64,000 nt of DNA from Photobacterium sanguinicancri (GCF_024346675.1 NZ_AP024851.1:248001-312000); one strand, 5' to 3'. Shown: positions 1 to 9,164, counted from the stretch's first letter. Numbers and translations are program-made. Notes: generated from the sequence alone by a model not told the origin.

Positions 1-551
1 ATGATGAACAATTGTCGTCTGTGCGTAAGCAGTTATCGGCAACGATGTCAGTGAAAAACACCGTGCGAGACTGGCAGCAAATACAGCCGATGTTGGCATC
101 TGTCATGGCATCATTTGGGGTCAGTAACTTCATCATGCTAATGATTTTTGTGGTGGCTATGGGCTTTGGTATCGTCAATATCATGTTGATGTCTGTGTTT
201 GAGCGTACCCGTGAATTTGGTGTATTGATGGCTGTTGGCATGGCGAAATCAAAAATATTTATTTTGATCATGTTCGAATCGGTATTACTTGGCATCGCGG
301 GGGTGGTGCTGGGCGTGTGCGCAAGTATGTTACTGATGCTTACTTTACAAACAACGGGCTTGCCGTTAGGCGGATTAGCTGAAGGGTTAGGTGCATTTGG
401 TGTCGATACTGTGTTGTACCCCACCTTGAGTGCACAAGATTATCAATTAATGGTGGTCACTGTGGTGATTACCAGTTTATTCGCGGCGATTTATCCTGCC
501 CGACAAATATTGAAGCAGCGTCCAGTTGATGCAATGGCGGAGAAGCACTGA
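1..551 (+). CDS. ABC transporter permease, FtsX/MacB type (5' truncated)
   Basis: Inner-membrane permease subunit; only the C-terminal part is in the window. The reading frame is open back to position 3 with no convincing start, so the gene begins upstream. The visible part has three hydrophobic stretches (around residues 35-60, 80-110 and 145-160 of the visible protein) and the FtsX-family pattern FERTREFGVLMAVG after the first helix, ending in a short tail with ARQILKQRPVDAM. That arrangement is typical of LolC/E, MacB and FtsX-type mechanotransmission permeases. It stops 2 bp before the ATPase gene, so the two are surely co-transcribed. The cargo cannot be told; lipoprotein or peptide handling is possible by family. 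Confidence 0.88.
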   Translation, partial: DEQLSSVRKQLSATMSVKNTVRDWQQIQPMLASVMASFGVSNFIMLMIFVVAMGFGIVNIMLMSVFERTREFGVLMAVGMAKSKIFILIMFESVLLGIAGVVLGVCASMLLMLTLQTTGLPLGGLAEGLGAFGVDTVLYPTLSAQDYQLMVVTVVITSLFAAIYPARQILKQRPVDAMAEKH

Positions 552-553
552 TC

Positions 554-1264
554 ATGACAATTCAGACTCAGCAACTTTGTAAAATTTATAATCAGGACAC
601 TGATTACCCCGTTCATGCCGTGCACCAGCTTGATTTGACCATAGCCCAAGGTGAATTTGTTGCTGTGATGGGGCCATCAGGATCGGGTAAAACCACCTTA
701 TTGAATATGCTCGGTGGGATAGATACACCCAGTTCAGGCACTGTGGATATTGATGGCTGCAATATTTGCGATTTAGATGAAAAAGCCTTGATTGCTTTTC
801 GGCGGGATCACATTGGGTTTATCTTCCAAGATTACAGTTTGTTACCTGTTTTAACGGCACTCGAAAATGTTGAATTTGTGATGCAGTTGCAAGGACATAG
901 TGAACAAGAGTGCCGTCAACGTGCAACGGAGTTATTGACCCAAGTAGGGTTAGCTGACCAGCTCCATAAGGTGCCATCTAAACTGTCAGGCGGGCAGCAA
1001 CAGCGTGTTGCGGTTGCCCGTGCATTAGCGCCGCGTCCGCGTTTTGTGATGGCTGATGAGCCAACAGCTAACCTCGATGCCAAGAGCACCGCTGAGCTGC
1101 TTGATATTATGCTGCACTTGAATGAACAAGAAGGCACGACCTTTATTTTCTCGACCCATGATCCTCGTGTTATCAAGCGTGCGCGTCGTGTAATTGTGTT
1201 TGAAGATGGCCAGTTGAAAGAAGACAAGTTGCAACAGGAAAATGCGCAAGAGGACGTGGCCTAG
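554..1264 (+). CDS. ABC transporter ATP-binding protein (LolD/MacB-type)
   Basis: Cytoplasmic ATPase of about 236 residues that powers the permease encoded just upstream. Walker A GPSGSGKTT lies near residues 40-48, the signature LSGGQQQRVAVARAL near 143, Walker B RFVMADEPT near 166 with the D-loop following, and the H-loop STHDPR near 205. The single-domain length and the sequence fit the LolD/MacB/FtsE group. ATG at 554 follows the permease stop by 2 bp. Its stop codon overlaps the GTG of the next gene by one base (TAGTG), indicating translational coupling of permease, ATPase and barrel protein. Confidence 0.93.
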   Translation: MTIQTQQLCKIYNQDTDYPVHAVHQLDLTIAQGEFVAVMGPSGSGKTTLLNMLGGIDTPSSGTVDIDGCNICDLDEKALIAFRRDHIGFIFQDYSLLPVLTALENVEFVMQLQGHSEQECRQRATELLTQVGLADQLHKVPSKLSGGQQQRVAVARALAPRPRFVMADEPTANLDAKSTAELLDIMLHLNEQEGTTFIFSTHDPRVIKRARRVIVFEDGQLKEDKLQQENAQEDVA

Positions 1265-2436
1265 TGAAAACTCAGGGACTATTAGCCACTGTTGCTATGA
1301 TGGCATTGCCTGCTGTTGGGCAAATACCGGGCTTAGCCCCAGAAAAAAATTGGGATTTAGGCGGTTATGTGAAATACATGGCCACAGCGACAATCCCCGA
1401 TGAATCATCAAATAGTCTCGATCATTTAATTCACCACCGACTCAATTATGAATACCGCTTTGACGATGAGCTACGTTTTAATCTTGGTATGCGTAATCGC
1501 TTATTGTTTGGTGATTCCGCTGAGCTAGCAGGGTATGGTGACTTGATTGGTTACGATCCTGGTTATATGGATCTCTCGAAAAACTGGTTAGATAAAACGG
1601 GTGTTGTCGGTAATAGTCAGTTTGACCGTTTATATATTGATTGGCGTCGAAATGATTGGCAACTTCGCGGTGGTCGCTTTCGTATAAATTGGGGAATGGC
1701 GACCTTATGGAACCCCAACGACTTATTTAATTCTTACTCTATTTATGATTTTGACTACGAAGAAAGACCTGGTTCTGATGCGTTTTTCGTCAGTAAAAAA
1801 CTCGGCTATGCCAGTTCGATCGACCTTGTTTACAGCCCAAATAATGATAGCGAATTAACGAGTTATGCGGGGCGCTACTTGTTTAACTATCAAGGTTGGG
1901 ATGCCCAACTGCTGGTGGGTAAATCGGGTTTAGATCAGGTAATAGGGACTGGTTTTGCTGGCGACATCAAAGGCGCAGGTTTACGCGGTGAACTGAGTTG
2001 GTTTAATCCTACCCAAGATGAATGGCAAGGTGCTCAGGTTGCATCTGCGGTTGTCGGGAGCCTTGAACTTGATTACAGCTTTGGTGGGCAACGAAACTGG
2101 ATGGGCCGTACTGCCATGCTCTATATTTCAAATCCCCAAGCCCCAACTAGCGCGATTGCTTTCTTAAATTTACCGCTTACTGCACGTACGCTTAGTTTTA
2201 CTGAATTCACATGGTATGGCGATGTCAGTTTTGATATATCTCCCCTGAGTCGCGTCACGTTTTCTACTACGTATTATCAAGATGGCTCTTATTTTATTGG
2301 CGCATCGAATAGTTATTCTTTGGCAGATGATTGGCAATTGATGACAGTATTGCAACGCTTTGATGGCACAGGGAATAGCTTATTTGGTAAAGCGGCCAGC
2401 ACCTTATTATTTGCCCAGTTAAAGTGGAGTTATTAG
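1264..2436 (+). CDS. Predicted outer-membrane beta-barrel protein
   Basis: Protein of 390 residues with an N-terminal signal peptide (MKTQGLLATVAMMALPAVG). The rest alternates polar and aromatic residues, rich in Tyr, Trp and Gly, and the protein ends in an aromatic residue (LKWSY). These are hallmarks of an outer-membrane barrel; about 14-18 strands would fit the length. The GTG start overlaps the ATPase stop by one base, so it belongs to the same operon and may act with the ABC transporter, for example as an envelope partner. I do not recognise a named family; DUF1302-like or porin-like barrels are candidates. Followed by a strong terminator. Confidence 0.8.
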   Translation: MKTQGLLATVAMMALPAVGQIPGLAPEKNWDLGGYVKYMATATIPDESSNSLDHLIHHRLNYEYRFDDELRFNLGMRNRLLFGDSAELAGYGDLIGYDPGYMDLSKNWLDKTGVVGNSQFDRLYIDWRRNDWQLRGGRFRINWGMATLWNPNDLFNSYSIYDFDYEERPGSDAFFVSKKLGYASSIDLVYSPNNDSELTSYAGRYLFNYQGWDAQLLVGKSGLDQVIGTGFAGDIKGAGLRGELSWFNPTQDEWQGAQVASAVVGSLELDYSFGGQRNWMGRTAMLYISNPQAPTSAIAFLNLPLTARTLSFTEFTWYGDVSFDISPLSRVTFSTTYYQDGSYFIGASNSYSLADDWQLMTVLQRFDGTGNSLFGKAASTLLFAQLKWSY

Positions 2437-2505
2437 CTTTAAAATTTTCATTGTTAAATTCGGACAGGGTAGGGAATAACCTTATTGTCTCGTTATAAAC
2501 GTAAA

Positions 2506-2540
2506 AAAGCCCGAGCAGGAAAAAATTCTGCTCGGGCTTT
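2506..2540. terminator. Bidirectional rho-independent terminator
   Basis: A perfect 13-bp stem, AAAGCCCGAGCAG with its complement, and a 9-nt A-rich loop. An A-run precedes and a T-run follows, so it can work in both directions between the convergent barrel gene and the EamA gene. Confidence 0.9.
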
Positions 2541-2563
2541 ATGGATATTTTCAAATGTAAACG

Positions 2564-3454
2564 TTAGGCAGTTGCGAGTTCGATAGGCTTTGTTTCGGCG
2601 CGTTTTCTTTGTGCCATCGCTACGCCACTTAATACCATTAAACCACCAACGTAATGATAGATAGCCAGTTGTTCACCAAGGGCGATACTGGCAATGACTG
2701 CTGTCATCATTGGCATTAGGTTCATGAACATCGCCGTACTATCTGCGCCTAAACGCTGAATACCTTGTAACCAGCACCAAGGTGCGATCACGGAAGCTGG
2801 AATGGCTGCGTACATGATCAGTGGCAGTGCTTCTGGTGTAATGGTCATACGTTCACTGGTAAGTAGCATCGGCGTTAGCATAATAACGGCTAGAACCCCT
2901 TGGCTATATACCGACTGCCAGTTAGACAGTGGTAGATCCCAGCGTTTGAGTAAGACACAGTAGAGCGCATAAACAAATGCCGCGATCAGTACTAACATGT
3001 CACCTTTATTAATGCCTTGCGCTAATAATTGATTTAAGTCGCCATGGCTCAGCATTAACACTAATCCCGCCAGTGATAAAATGGCGCCAACGATGGCCAG
3101 TGGCGTTAAACGCTTATTTAGCAAAGGTACACTAATGAACATACTGATCAGCGGTACTAACGATACTATCAGCGCCATATTGGTGGCTGTCGTTGTCTCT
3201 GCAGCGAAGTAACCTAATGACTGATTCAATACCATACCAAGAAAGGCGAGAAAGGCAATTTTAGGTAAGTATGGTTTAATTGTGTTGCGTGCTTTCCATA
3301 CGGATTTAGCCATGAAAGGCGTTAATACCAACATTGCAAAGAACCAGCGATAAAATGAAATGGCACCAGGATCGATCACACTGAAAGCCATTTTATTTAC
3401 GATGGCATTCCCTGCCCAAATCGAAACGGTAATTAAAGGGAATAAATAGAGCAT
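2564..3454 (-). CDS. EamA/DMT-family transporter
   Basis: Inner-membrane protein of 296 residues with about ten hydrophobic helices arranged as two EamA repeats (about residues 3-135 and 150-280). Typical motifs are visible: an early W-G-N (SIWAGNAIV), YRWFFAML in helix 2, and in the second half ADSTAMFMNLMPMMTAVIAS followed by GEQL. The family exports small metabolites such as amino acids or takes them up; the substrate cannot be told here. ATG at 3454 has an AAAGGC-type ribosome site. It is transcribed alone, away from the hotdog gene. Confidence 0.9.
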   Translation of the reverse strand: MLYLFPLITVSIWAGNAIVNKMAFSVIDPGAISFYRWFFAMLVLTPFMAKSVWKARNTIKPYLPKIAFLAFLGMVLNQSLGYFAAETTTATNMALIVSLVPLISMFISVPLLNKRLTPLAIVGAILSLAGLVLMLSHGDLNQLLAQGINKGDMLVLIAAFVYALYCVLLKRWDLPLSNWQSVYSQGVLAVIMLTPMLLTSERMTITPEALPLIMYAAIPASVIAPWCWLQGIQRLGADSTAMFMNLMPMMTAVIASIALGEQLAIYHYVGGLMVLSGVAMAQRKRAETKPIELATA

Positions 3455-3797
3455 TGTTTGCCTTTATTAGAAAATAGAGAGAAGCAGGACGCTTGATAAT
3501 AGTATTGTGTCACGTCAGCTAAGGTATACATATCTCTAATCGGACATCGTAAGGGCATAGTCAGACATTTAAGGGTTTTATATTAATCAAGCCTAAAAAT
3601 GGTCACTGTTTCATGGATTGTTTGATTTTTATCTTATTGATAAATAATAATTATATTTCTATTGATGATTTTATTTCTTATTCTTTCTTAAAAGGAAAGG
3701 GTGTCAGCACTGTGAGGACAATCACGCTCAATTTCGTGCATTTAGAAATCTTACGCTATAATGTGGTCAGACCAGAATGTTGAAAAAGGAGTTTTCA
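3455..3797. promoter_or_regulatory. Divergent intergenic region with a consensus -10
   Basis: The gap separates the EamA gene (minus) and the hotdog gene (plus). A perfect TATAAT lies at 3757-3762, about 36 bp before the chosen start of the hotdog gene. The -35 region 17 bp upstream is poor (TCGTGC-like), so an activator may be needed. An AAGGAG ribosome site at 3786-3791 sits 6 nt before ATG 3798. I see no RNA gene or coding region in the rest. Confidence 0.6.
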
Positions 3798-4253
3798 ATG
3801 CGCAAGAATCTAAAAATTTACCAACGGTTAAGTAAAGTCCCATTTGGTCATCGAATTTTCTCGTGGGTTGTTTGTAGAATGGCACCGTATTTTGGGTCAA
3901 TTAGACCTATAGTGACAGAACTAAAACCAGGTTATGCCCGTGTTGAAATTAATAAGCGTCGCCGAGTGACAAATCACTTGAATACGGTGCATGCGATAGC
4001 CATGTGTAATATGGCTGAATTAGCGGGAGGTTTAATGACGGATGTTTCGATTGCAGGTAACAGCCGTTGGATCCCAACCGGTATGACGGTTAAATATGTT
4101 AAAAAGGCCAAAACCGACTTAACGGCGATAGCCAATGGCGAGAATATTGATTGGCATAGTGGCGGCGATAAATTGGTCCCTATTGAGGTAACAGACACGG
4201 AAGGGAATACCGTTTTTACTGCAGAAATAACCATGAATGTACGTACAGCGTAG
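3798..4253 (+). CDS. DUF4442-like hotdog-fold protein (thioesterase-like)
   Basis: Protein of 151 residues resembling the DUF4442/PaaI-type hotdog proteins, which are often linked to acyl-CoA hydrolysis. The core HLNTVHAIAMCNMAELAGG (about residues 56-74) corresponds to the hotdog central helix with its preceding HxxTVHA. An IPTGMTVKYVKKAKTDL strand follows, as usual for the family. I prefer ATG 3798, because an upstream in-frame ATG at 3777 lies inside the region that supplies the AAGGAG site. No enzymatic activity can be proved from sequence; many members are uncharacterised. Confidence 0.8.
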   Translation: MRKNLKIYQRLSKVPFGHRIFSWVVCRMAPYFGSIRPIVTELKPGYARVEINKRRRVTNHLNTVHAIAMCNMAELAGGLMTDVSIAGNSRWIPTGMTVKYVKKAKTDLTAIANGENIDWHSGGDKLVPIEVTDTEGNTVFTAEITMNVRTA

Positions 4254-4343
4254 CTACTCTGCAATAAGAGAGTATTGCGCCTGTGTTGTAATATGTTTAC
4301 CTTAGCTGTGTCGGCTTTAACCCACCTCACAGCTTTGGTGAAC

Positions 4344-5144
4344 ATGAGTAAAATTTACCAGCCTCTTTTTGATGATCAAAATCCACCCGGAGAGATTTTT
4401 TTTGGTCATGAAGTCTTTCTTCCGAATACATCAACATTAAAGCATCAGCATTCTTGGGGGCAGTTACAGCTAATCAGCGGCGGTATTCTGGAGCTGAATG
4501 CAGAAGGAAAGCGTTTTTTATCTCCGTCACAGTATGCTGTCTGGGTTCCCGCAGGGGTGCAACACGAGAGCTTTATGCGTCGTAGCATGAATTATTGCTC
4601 AATGAACATTATTCATCCCCTTGCGGATGCGCTACCCCAGTACGCTTGTTTGCTTGAAGTCAATCCAATCATGGAAGCCATTATTAATGATCTAAAAAAT
4701 CGACGGGTCACAGTAGCTGAAACAGAATCTGATCGACGTTTAGTGAATGTATTGTTTGATCAGGTCAAAATAGCGAACGAACATGATCAATTTTTACCAA
4801 TGTCGGATGACAAGCTACTTAAACCGATTTTAGTAGAATTAGAGCGTAACCCCATAAGTACTGTCACACTGGCGGAGTGGGCTAAAAAACGACATACAAC
4901 CGAACGAACATTAGCGCGTCATTGCCAAGATAAGCTGGGAATGAGTTTTACAGAGTGGCGACAGCGACGTAAGTTTGTGTATGCATTGCACTTGCTGCGA
5001 AAAGGCATGTCGGTAAAAGAAGCTGCATTGACCCTTGGCTACCACCAAGCATCGCCGTTTATTACTCTGTTTAAGCGTCACGCAAATTGCACGCCAGAGC
5101 AATACCGACAACGGCTTGGCTTGGCGCTATTAGAACGAAGGTAA
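4344..5144 (+). CDS. AraC-family transcriptional regulator
   Basis: One-component regulator of about 266 residues from ATG 4344 (MSKIYQPL). The N-terminal half has a cupin-like sensor pattern (LKHQHSWGQLQLISGG, then YAVWVPAGVQHE). The C-terminal about 100 residues hold two helix-turn-helix motifs: LAEWAKKRHTTERTLARHC, and KEAALTLGYHQASPFITLFKR, the classic AraC second helix with GY/S.FI..FKR. The open frame extends upstream to a TTG at 4275, but that adds a peptide unlike the family, so 4344 is the better start, although its ribosome site is weak. Effector unknown; it may regulate the hotdog gene just upstream. Confidence 0.88.
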   Translation: MSKIYQPLFDDQNPPGEIFFGHEVFLPNTSTLKHQHSWGQLQLISGGILELNAEGKRFLSPSQYAVWVPAGVQHESFMRRSMNYCSMNIIHPLADALPQYACLLEVNPIMEAIINDLKNRRVTVAETESDRRLVNVLFDQVKIANEHDQFLPMSDDKLLKPILVELERNPISTVTLAEWAKKRHTTERTLARHCQDKLGMSFTEWRQRRKFVYALHLLRKGMSVKEAALTLGYHQASPFITLFKRHANCTPEQYRQRLGLALLERR

Positions 5145-5168
5145 TATACGTGAGCGAAATGTGCCGAC

Positions 5169-5528
5169 TTAGCGAATAAGTTGCGACGTATTCGAACGAT
5201 ATACTTTTATTATGACAATGCCCCCAATTACCCCTAAAACATTGGCGATAAAGTCAGCGATGGAGGCAATACGCCCCGTACTGGATGCTTGTAAAATCTC
5301 AAGTATTCCGCCGTATATCACAATAGCGATACACAATATGTATGCCCATCGTTTACTTTTTGTTGAAAAATACGCGAGTAGAGTGAATAAGCTATAAGCG
5401 GCAAAGTGCTCAACTTTGTCATGATAGATAAAAGTGAGGTGCAGCAGCTCTACCTGCGTTAAAGACAGTAGACAAATGAGCGCACCGTATCCAATAAATA
5501 TGAGTTTACGCATTGGCTGATTTTTCAT
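5169..5528 (-). CDS. VanZ-like family membrane protein
   Basis: Small membrane protein of 119 residues with four hydrophobic helices (about 8-26, 36-54, 62-80 and 92-110). Between helices 1 and 2 is HDKVEHFAAYSLFTLLAYF, and later EILQASSTGRIASIADFIANVLGVIGG. The D-K-x-x-H and R-x-x-x-x-D-x-x-A-N-x-x-G patterns are those of the VanZ-like family. Function is unknown for this clade; the family is named after a teicoplanin-resistance accessory protein. Convergent with the AraC gene, with only 24 bp between them. Confidence 0.85.
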   Translation of the reverse strand: MKNQPMRKLIFIGYGALICLLSLTQVELLHLTFIYHDKVEHFAAYSLFTLLAYFSTKSKRWAYILCIAIVIYGGILEILQASSTGRIASIADFIANVLGVIGGIVIIKVYRSNTSQLIR

Positions 5529-5731
5529 GCTATTGCTGCTTTCACCTGAGAATGAGTGAATGCTTAGATCTCAAGGCTAAAGTCAGCATATGGTTCGTTG
5601 TTTAAGCGTAGCGAGCCTGAGGTGTCTCATTTTGTGGGATTGAGACAAGAGGTGTTCGTAAAATCGTATGTGAAGGAGCAGCATGATGCTAAAATATGTG
5701 AACTTTGCACACTGAGAAACCTGAGGAAAAC

Positions 5732-5938
5732 ATGCATAACCTGACACTTTTATCGCCAGCAGAGAAAAACCGCATAGAGTTAGATAAACAAGCCGCATAT
5801 ATTGTGTGGCAGTTAAAGAATGCGAAGGCGGGTTATGAAGCGATCACAACGCAAGCAGAAAGCATTGCAGATGATGACGAACGCGATTTCTTTAATCATG
5901 CTATTACGAAATATAAAATAAAAATGGGCGTGCGCTAA
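5732..5938 (+). CDS. Small conserved protein, DUF3283-like
   Basis: Protein of 68 residues starting MHNLTLLSPAEKNRIELDKQ. The start at 5732 follows a good GAGGAAA ribosome site; the open frame from 5705 is less likely. It is hydrophilic and mostly alpha-helical, with no signal peptide or membrane segment. The sequence matches what I remember of DUF3283, a short Vibrionaceae family of unknown function, but no search was possible. It stands alone between VanZ and the next small gene. Confidence 0.75.
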   Translation: MHNLTLLSPAEKNRIELDKQAAYIVWQLKNAKAGYEAITTQAESIADDDERDFFNHAITKYKIKMGVR

Positions 5939-6148
5939 TTAACATTAATGGCTGTAAGTAGACGTGTTAACTATTTAAAAATGAAGTTAGAATGTAGTAA
6001 AGTGTTAGCAAATATAACGCGATAGAAATAGCGACTATTTAATATGTATATTTTGGTCAAATAAGTTAATTAAACCTGTCATTCATCATGTTTTCATACA
6101 AAACATACCGTAAAATATGTTTATGCTGAATAAGTACAAAGGATATTA

Positions 6149-6397
6149 ATGACACTTTCTATTGAATGGTTCAACCAATCTGAAGCTCGGCATGCGCGCT
6201 GGGATAATGCAGGACTATCTCTTTGCGATGTTGAGCAAGCTTTGCAGCATTATGGTTCGGATGATTTTCCGATTGCTTTAGAAATGGCGGAGTATTTGTT
6301 TGGTTGTTGGAGCGCTCGGCGTATAGCAATGTTACCTATTAACACGCGTGATACCTTGTTTGATATTTGGGATAAACACCTAACCAAAACGTTATAA
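6149..6397 (+). CDS. Small hypothetical protein (82 aa)
   Basis: An 82-residue acidic, soluble protein starting MTLSIEWFNQSEARHARW, preceded by AAAGGA 8 nt before ATG. No family recognised. It is helical throughout, with a short hydrophobic stretch (ALEMAEYLFGCWSARRIAML) that looks amphipathic rather than membrane-spanning. The real-gene call rests on the ribosome site, length, codon use like its neighbours, and a clean terminator that begins at its stop codon. Confidence 0.75.
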   Translation: MTLSIEWFNQSEARHARWDNAGLSLCDVEQALQHYGSDDFPIALEMAEYLFGCWSARRIAMLPINTRDTLFDIWDKHLTKTL

Positions 6398-6420
6398 GCC
6401 GCAATCATTGCGGCTTTATT
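6396..6420. terminator. Rho-independent terminator
   Basis: Stem AAGCCGCAA/TTGCGGCTT with a 3-nt loop and a following TTATTT. It overlaps the stop codon of the 82-aa gene and also faces the end of the minus-strand His-rich gene. Confidence 0.8.
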
Positions 6421-6446
6421 TAGATAGCATAGCTGAAGATAGAGGC

Positions 6447-6764
6447 TTAACGTAATGGCTTTTCCACATATTCATAACGCTCACCTGCTTGCTTGTAAAA
6501 GACATTATCGATAATGGCATAAGATGCACCAGCAATGATGGCAAACGTTGCTATTTCCGGTAACGATGAACGGTGATAGTGCTGCTGACGTGGCGGTTGC
6601 TGCACAACAATGACCTGACTTGAATGGTGATGTTTGTGCTTGTGCTTATGTTTGTGCTTTTTTTGTTTAATCACGATGACATCGTGATGGTGATCTTTTT
6701 TAGCCCATACTATCGTTGGTGATAAAAAAGAAATAACTAATAGATATGAAATGAAATGTTTCAT
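6447..6764 (-). CDS. Secreted histidine-rich protein
   Basis: Protein of 105 residues with a clear signal peptide (MKHFISYLLVISFLSPTIVWA). A His/Lys block follows at about residues 24-49 (DHHH, then alternating K-H ending HHH), then HYH near 62. A hydrophobic segment ATFAIIAGASYAIIDNVF lies near 71-88. Alternating K-H repeats can bind transition metals such as Ni, Zn or Cu, so a periplasmic metal-buffering role is possible, but that is inference. The late hydrophobic stretch may anchor it or be the core of a small domain. No known family recognised. Confidence 0.75.
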   Translation of the reverse strand: MKHFISYLLVISFLSPTIVWAKKDHHHDVIVIKQKKHKHKHKHKHHHSSQVIVVQQPPRQQHYHRSSLPEIATFAIIAGASYAIIDNVFYKQAGERYEYVEKPLR

Positions 6765-7196
6765 AAATGTTTACTCACTCACTATTGATAAGAATAATAG
6801 TACATTCCAAAGTGAAAACTATTGTCAGGCTCCTGTCAGTGGCGTGTCATAAAATCCCCACCGTAAAGAATACGAACAATAATATGATTACGCCCTAACG
6901 TTGATATGCAAGGCGCCCCTTACGTTAGATATTGGTGCTGAGTAATATTTGATTAATGTTAAATTGTTTATTGGATTTAGAATGAAAAATAGGCTGATTT
7001 AACTAAGAGTGGCTCATGATTACTGGTTTATAGATATTAAAAATGGCGTACAAATGAAGTGCCAATCCTTTTTGGATGGTTCCGTGGCGTGATTTTGTGC
7101 ACTTACTTCATGAAGGTGTCATTCTGTCATTTGTTGGTTGACTCTGTTTGCTAACAGTCGGAAGATGATTACTTACTCAATTGATATAGTAATCGA
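6765..7196. other. Intergenic region, 432 bp
   Basis: Divergent gap between the His-rich gene and the TPR-GGDEF gene; it must hold the promoters of both. I see no open frame with a ribosome site, no tRNA and no convincing hairpin. A TGTCA repeat near 6824-6860 is not clearly meaningful. Confidence 0.5.
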
Positions 7197-9164
7197 ATGT
7201 ATTCCCACAGGTCATCACCCTTCATGTATGCAGTCCGAATTGGTATATTGTCGCTAATTATTGCTACTGGGTGCATAGTATCTGTTCAAGCGAAGCCCAG
7301 CGATTTTATTTATACCCCCTCAGTTATTCAACACGACAGTCGCTTAATGTCTGCTTATATCCAATCGTTACGCGATCCTGAGCGAGCGTATGGTTTTATC
7401 AAGCAGTTTATTGCCTCTAAATCGGGCAAGCCCATGACAGGTTGGGAGCGTGTCTACTATGTACTGACGATGTCGCGTCTAGAGGCTTACACTCTCACTG
7501 AGGAAAAGCCATTAGATGTTATTGGTGAACTCGAGGAGTTAGCTAAAACACTGGATCAGCCTTGGATAGAAGGTGAAGCTTTGCTACATCGGGCTATATT
7601 GGCCAAAGAAACAGGGGAGTATGAAAATGGGTTACGCTATTTGGATGAAGTACTGTTAATTGCTAAACAAACTGGGTTTAAGAATCTCACTGCTCGTGCA
7701 TTAAAATGGCAGGCTAATATTTGGTATTACCAATCTAAATACGATCTGGTTTTGTCTAATTATCTGAAGGCTTTGTCATATTTTGAAGAACAGCAGGATT
7801 ATGCTCAAGTAGTCTTAGTCTTGTCGAATATCGGTAATATGTATACAGATCTCGATCAGTGGGCTTTAGCGAAAAAATACAATGAAAAGGCATTTGAAGT
7901 CTTTAATCACAATCATATAAAAAATGATTATACAGCAACCTTGCTCTATATCCATGCAGGGCTGGTGGCGAATTATTTTAACCTTGAAAATGAAGAAGCC
8001 GGTTATATCCGTAAAGCTATCAAGCATGCATCAAAAACAGGCTCTAGTTACATTCAGCTAGTCACGCTGACCAACTATACATCCGTGTTACTTGATGAGA
8101 ATAAACTTGAAGCATCGCTGAAAATGTCGAAAGAATGCTTGCAACTCGCTGATAACATTAAAGATAGGGTAGGTCGAGCGTTTTGTTATGAATCAAAATC
8201 GTTAGCGTATCTTGAGCTCAAGGAACTTAATGAGGCGATCAGTACAGCGTTAGTCGCTCTCGATATTTATAAAGAGTATGGTAGCAATTCTCAGGTGATT
8301 AGGTTGTACAAATTGTTGTCTGATATTTATAGTAAAAACGGTAACTATAAAGTGTCATTAGAGTATTTCCAGCGTTATGTAAATGAAAAAGAAAGTCACT
8401 ATTTACGTGCAAAGCGAGAAGAGATTCGTTCACTTCAAACACAGTATATTACTCAGAAAAAAGAGCATCAAATTGCTTTGCTAAAGGCTGATAGTGAGTT
8501 GAAATCAGCTCAGATAACGTCTCAACATTCACGAGAAATTATTTTATTGCTAAGCATATTATTAGGTGCCGCGGTATTGGGGTTACTATATCGCCGCAAT
8601 AACCACTTATCTAAAGATAATGTTGAATTGGCACAATCAAATGTGTCGTTAACTGAACAGTCGTTCCAAGATCCTTTAACGGGTATGTACAATCGCCGTT
8701 ATATTCAGCAATGGATCACAGGGGAAATTAAGGGCGAGATGCCTAGAGTTAGTAAGTATATTGTTGCTTTGCTCGATATCGATTATTTCAAGCAAATAAA
8801 TGATATCCATGGTCATGATATTGGTGATCGTGTGTTACAAGAAATATCATCTCGGCTTCAACATAGCTGCCGTACTCATGACAAAGTTGCCCGCTGGGGA
8901 GGCGAAGAGTTTGTCGCTATTTTCTCCGTGAGTGATAGCTCAAATACCTACGAATTATTAGATCGTATTCGCCGTGCGGTATTACTAGAAAATGTCAGTA
9001 TTGAAGGTCGGAAGCTTGAAGTAACAGTATCGATTGGAGGGGTTGAAGTGGAATCGAGAGATCTACTTGCTTCACATTGGCAAGAGTATTTAGCGAAGGC
9101 AGATAATGCTTTATATCAAGTGAAGTCGAATGGCCGTAACGGCGTTGGTATTGAACTTAATTAA
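7197..9164 (+). CDS. Diguanylate cyclase with periplasmic TPR sensor
   Basis: Makes c-di-GMP from two GTP. The protein has 655 residues: an N-terminal signal/membrane segment (about 12-32), a long helical TPR-type region (about 60-400, with motifs such as AQVVLVLSNIGNMYTDLDQW), a coiled-coil (about 400-440), a membrane helix (about 447-465) and a C-terminal GGDEF domain. The active site is RWGGEEF (GGEEF 568-572). The inhibitory I-site RTHD stands exactly five residues before it, so the enzyme looks active and product-inhibited. This architecture puts the TPR sensor in the periplasm. ATG 7197 is used; ATG 7224 is an alternative start just before the hydrophobic segment. Confidence 0.93.
   Translation: MYSHRSSPFMYAVRIGILSLIIATGCIVSVQAKPSDFIYTPSVIQHDSRLMSAYIQSLRDPERAYGFIKQFIASKSGKPMTGWERVYYVLTMSRLEAYTLTEEKPLDVIGELEELAKTLDQPWIEGEALLHRAILAKETGEYENGLRYLDEVLLIAKQTGFKNLTARALKWQANIWYYQSKYDLVLSNYLKALSYFEEQQDYAQVVLVLSNIGNMYTDLDQWALAKKYNEKAFEVFNHNHIKNDYTATLLYIHAGLVANYFNLENEEAGYIRKAIKHASKTGSSYIQLVTLTNYTSVLLDENKLEASLKMSKECLQLADNIKDRVGRAFCYESKSLAYLELKELNEAISTALVALDIYKEYGSNSQVIRLYKLLSDIYSKNGNYKVSLEYFQRYVNEKESHYLRAKREEIRSLQTQYITQKKEHQIALLKADSELKSAQITSQHSREIILLLSILLGAAVLGLLYRRNNHLSKDNVELAQSNVSLTEQSFQDPLTGMYNRRYIQQWITGEIKGEMPRVSKYIVALLDIDYFKQINDIHGHDIGDRVLQEISSRLQHSCRTHDKVARWGGEEFVAIFSVSDSSNTYELLDRIRRAVLLENVSIEGRKLEVTVSIGGVEVESRDLLASHWQEYLAKADNALYQVKSNGRNGVGIELN

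Noticed and set aside
916..1227. Minus-strand open frame inside the ABC ATPase gene
   Set aside because: Shadow frame of a gene with all ATPase motifs.
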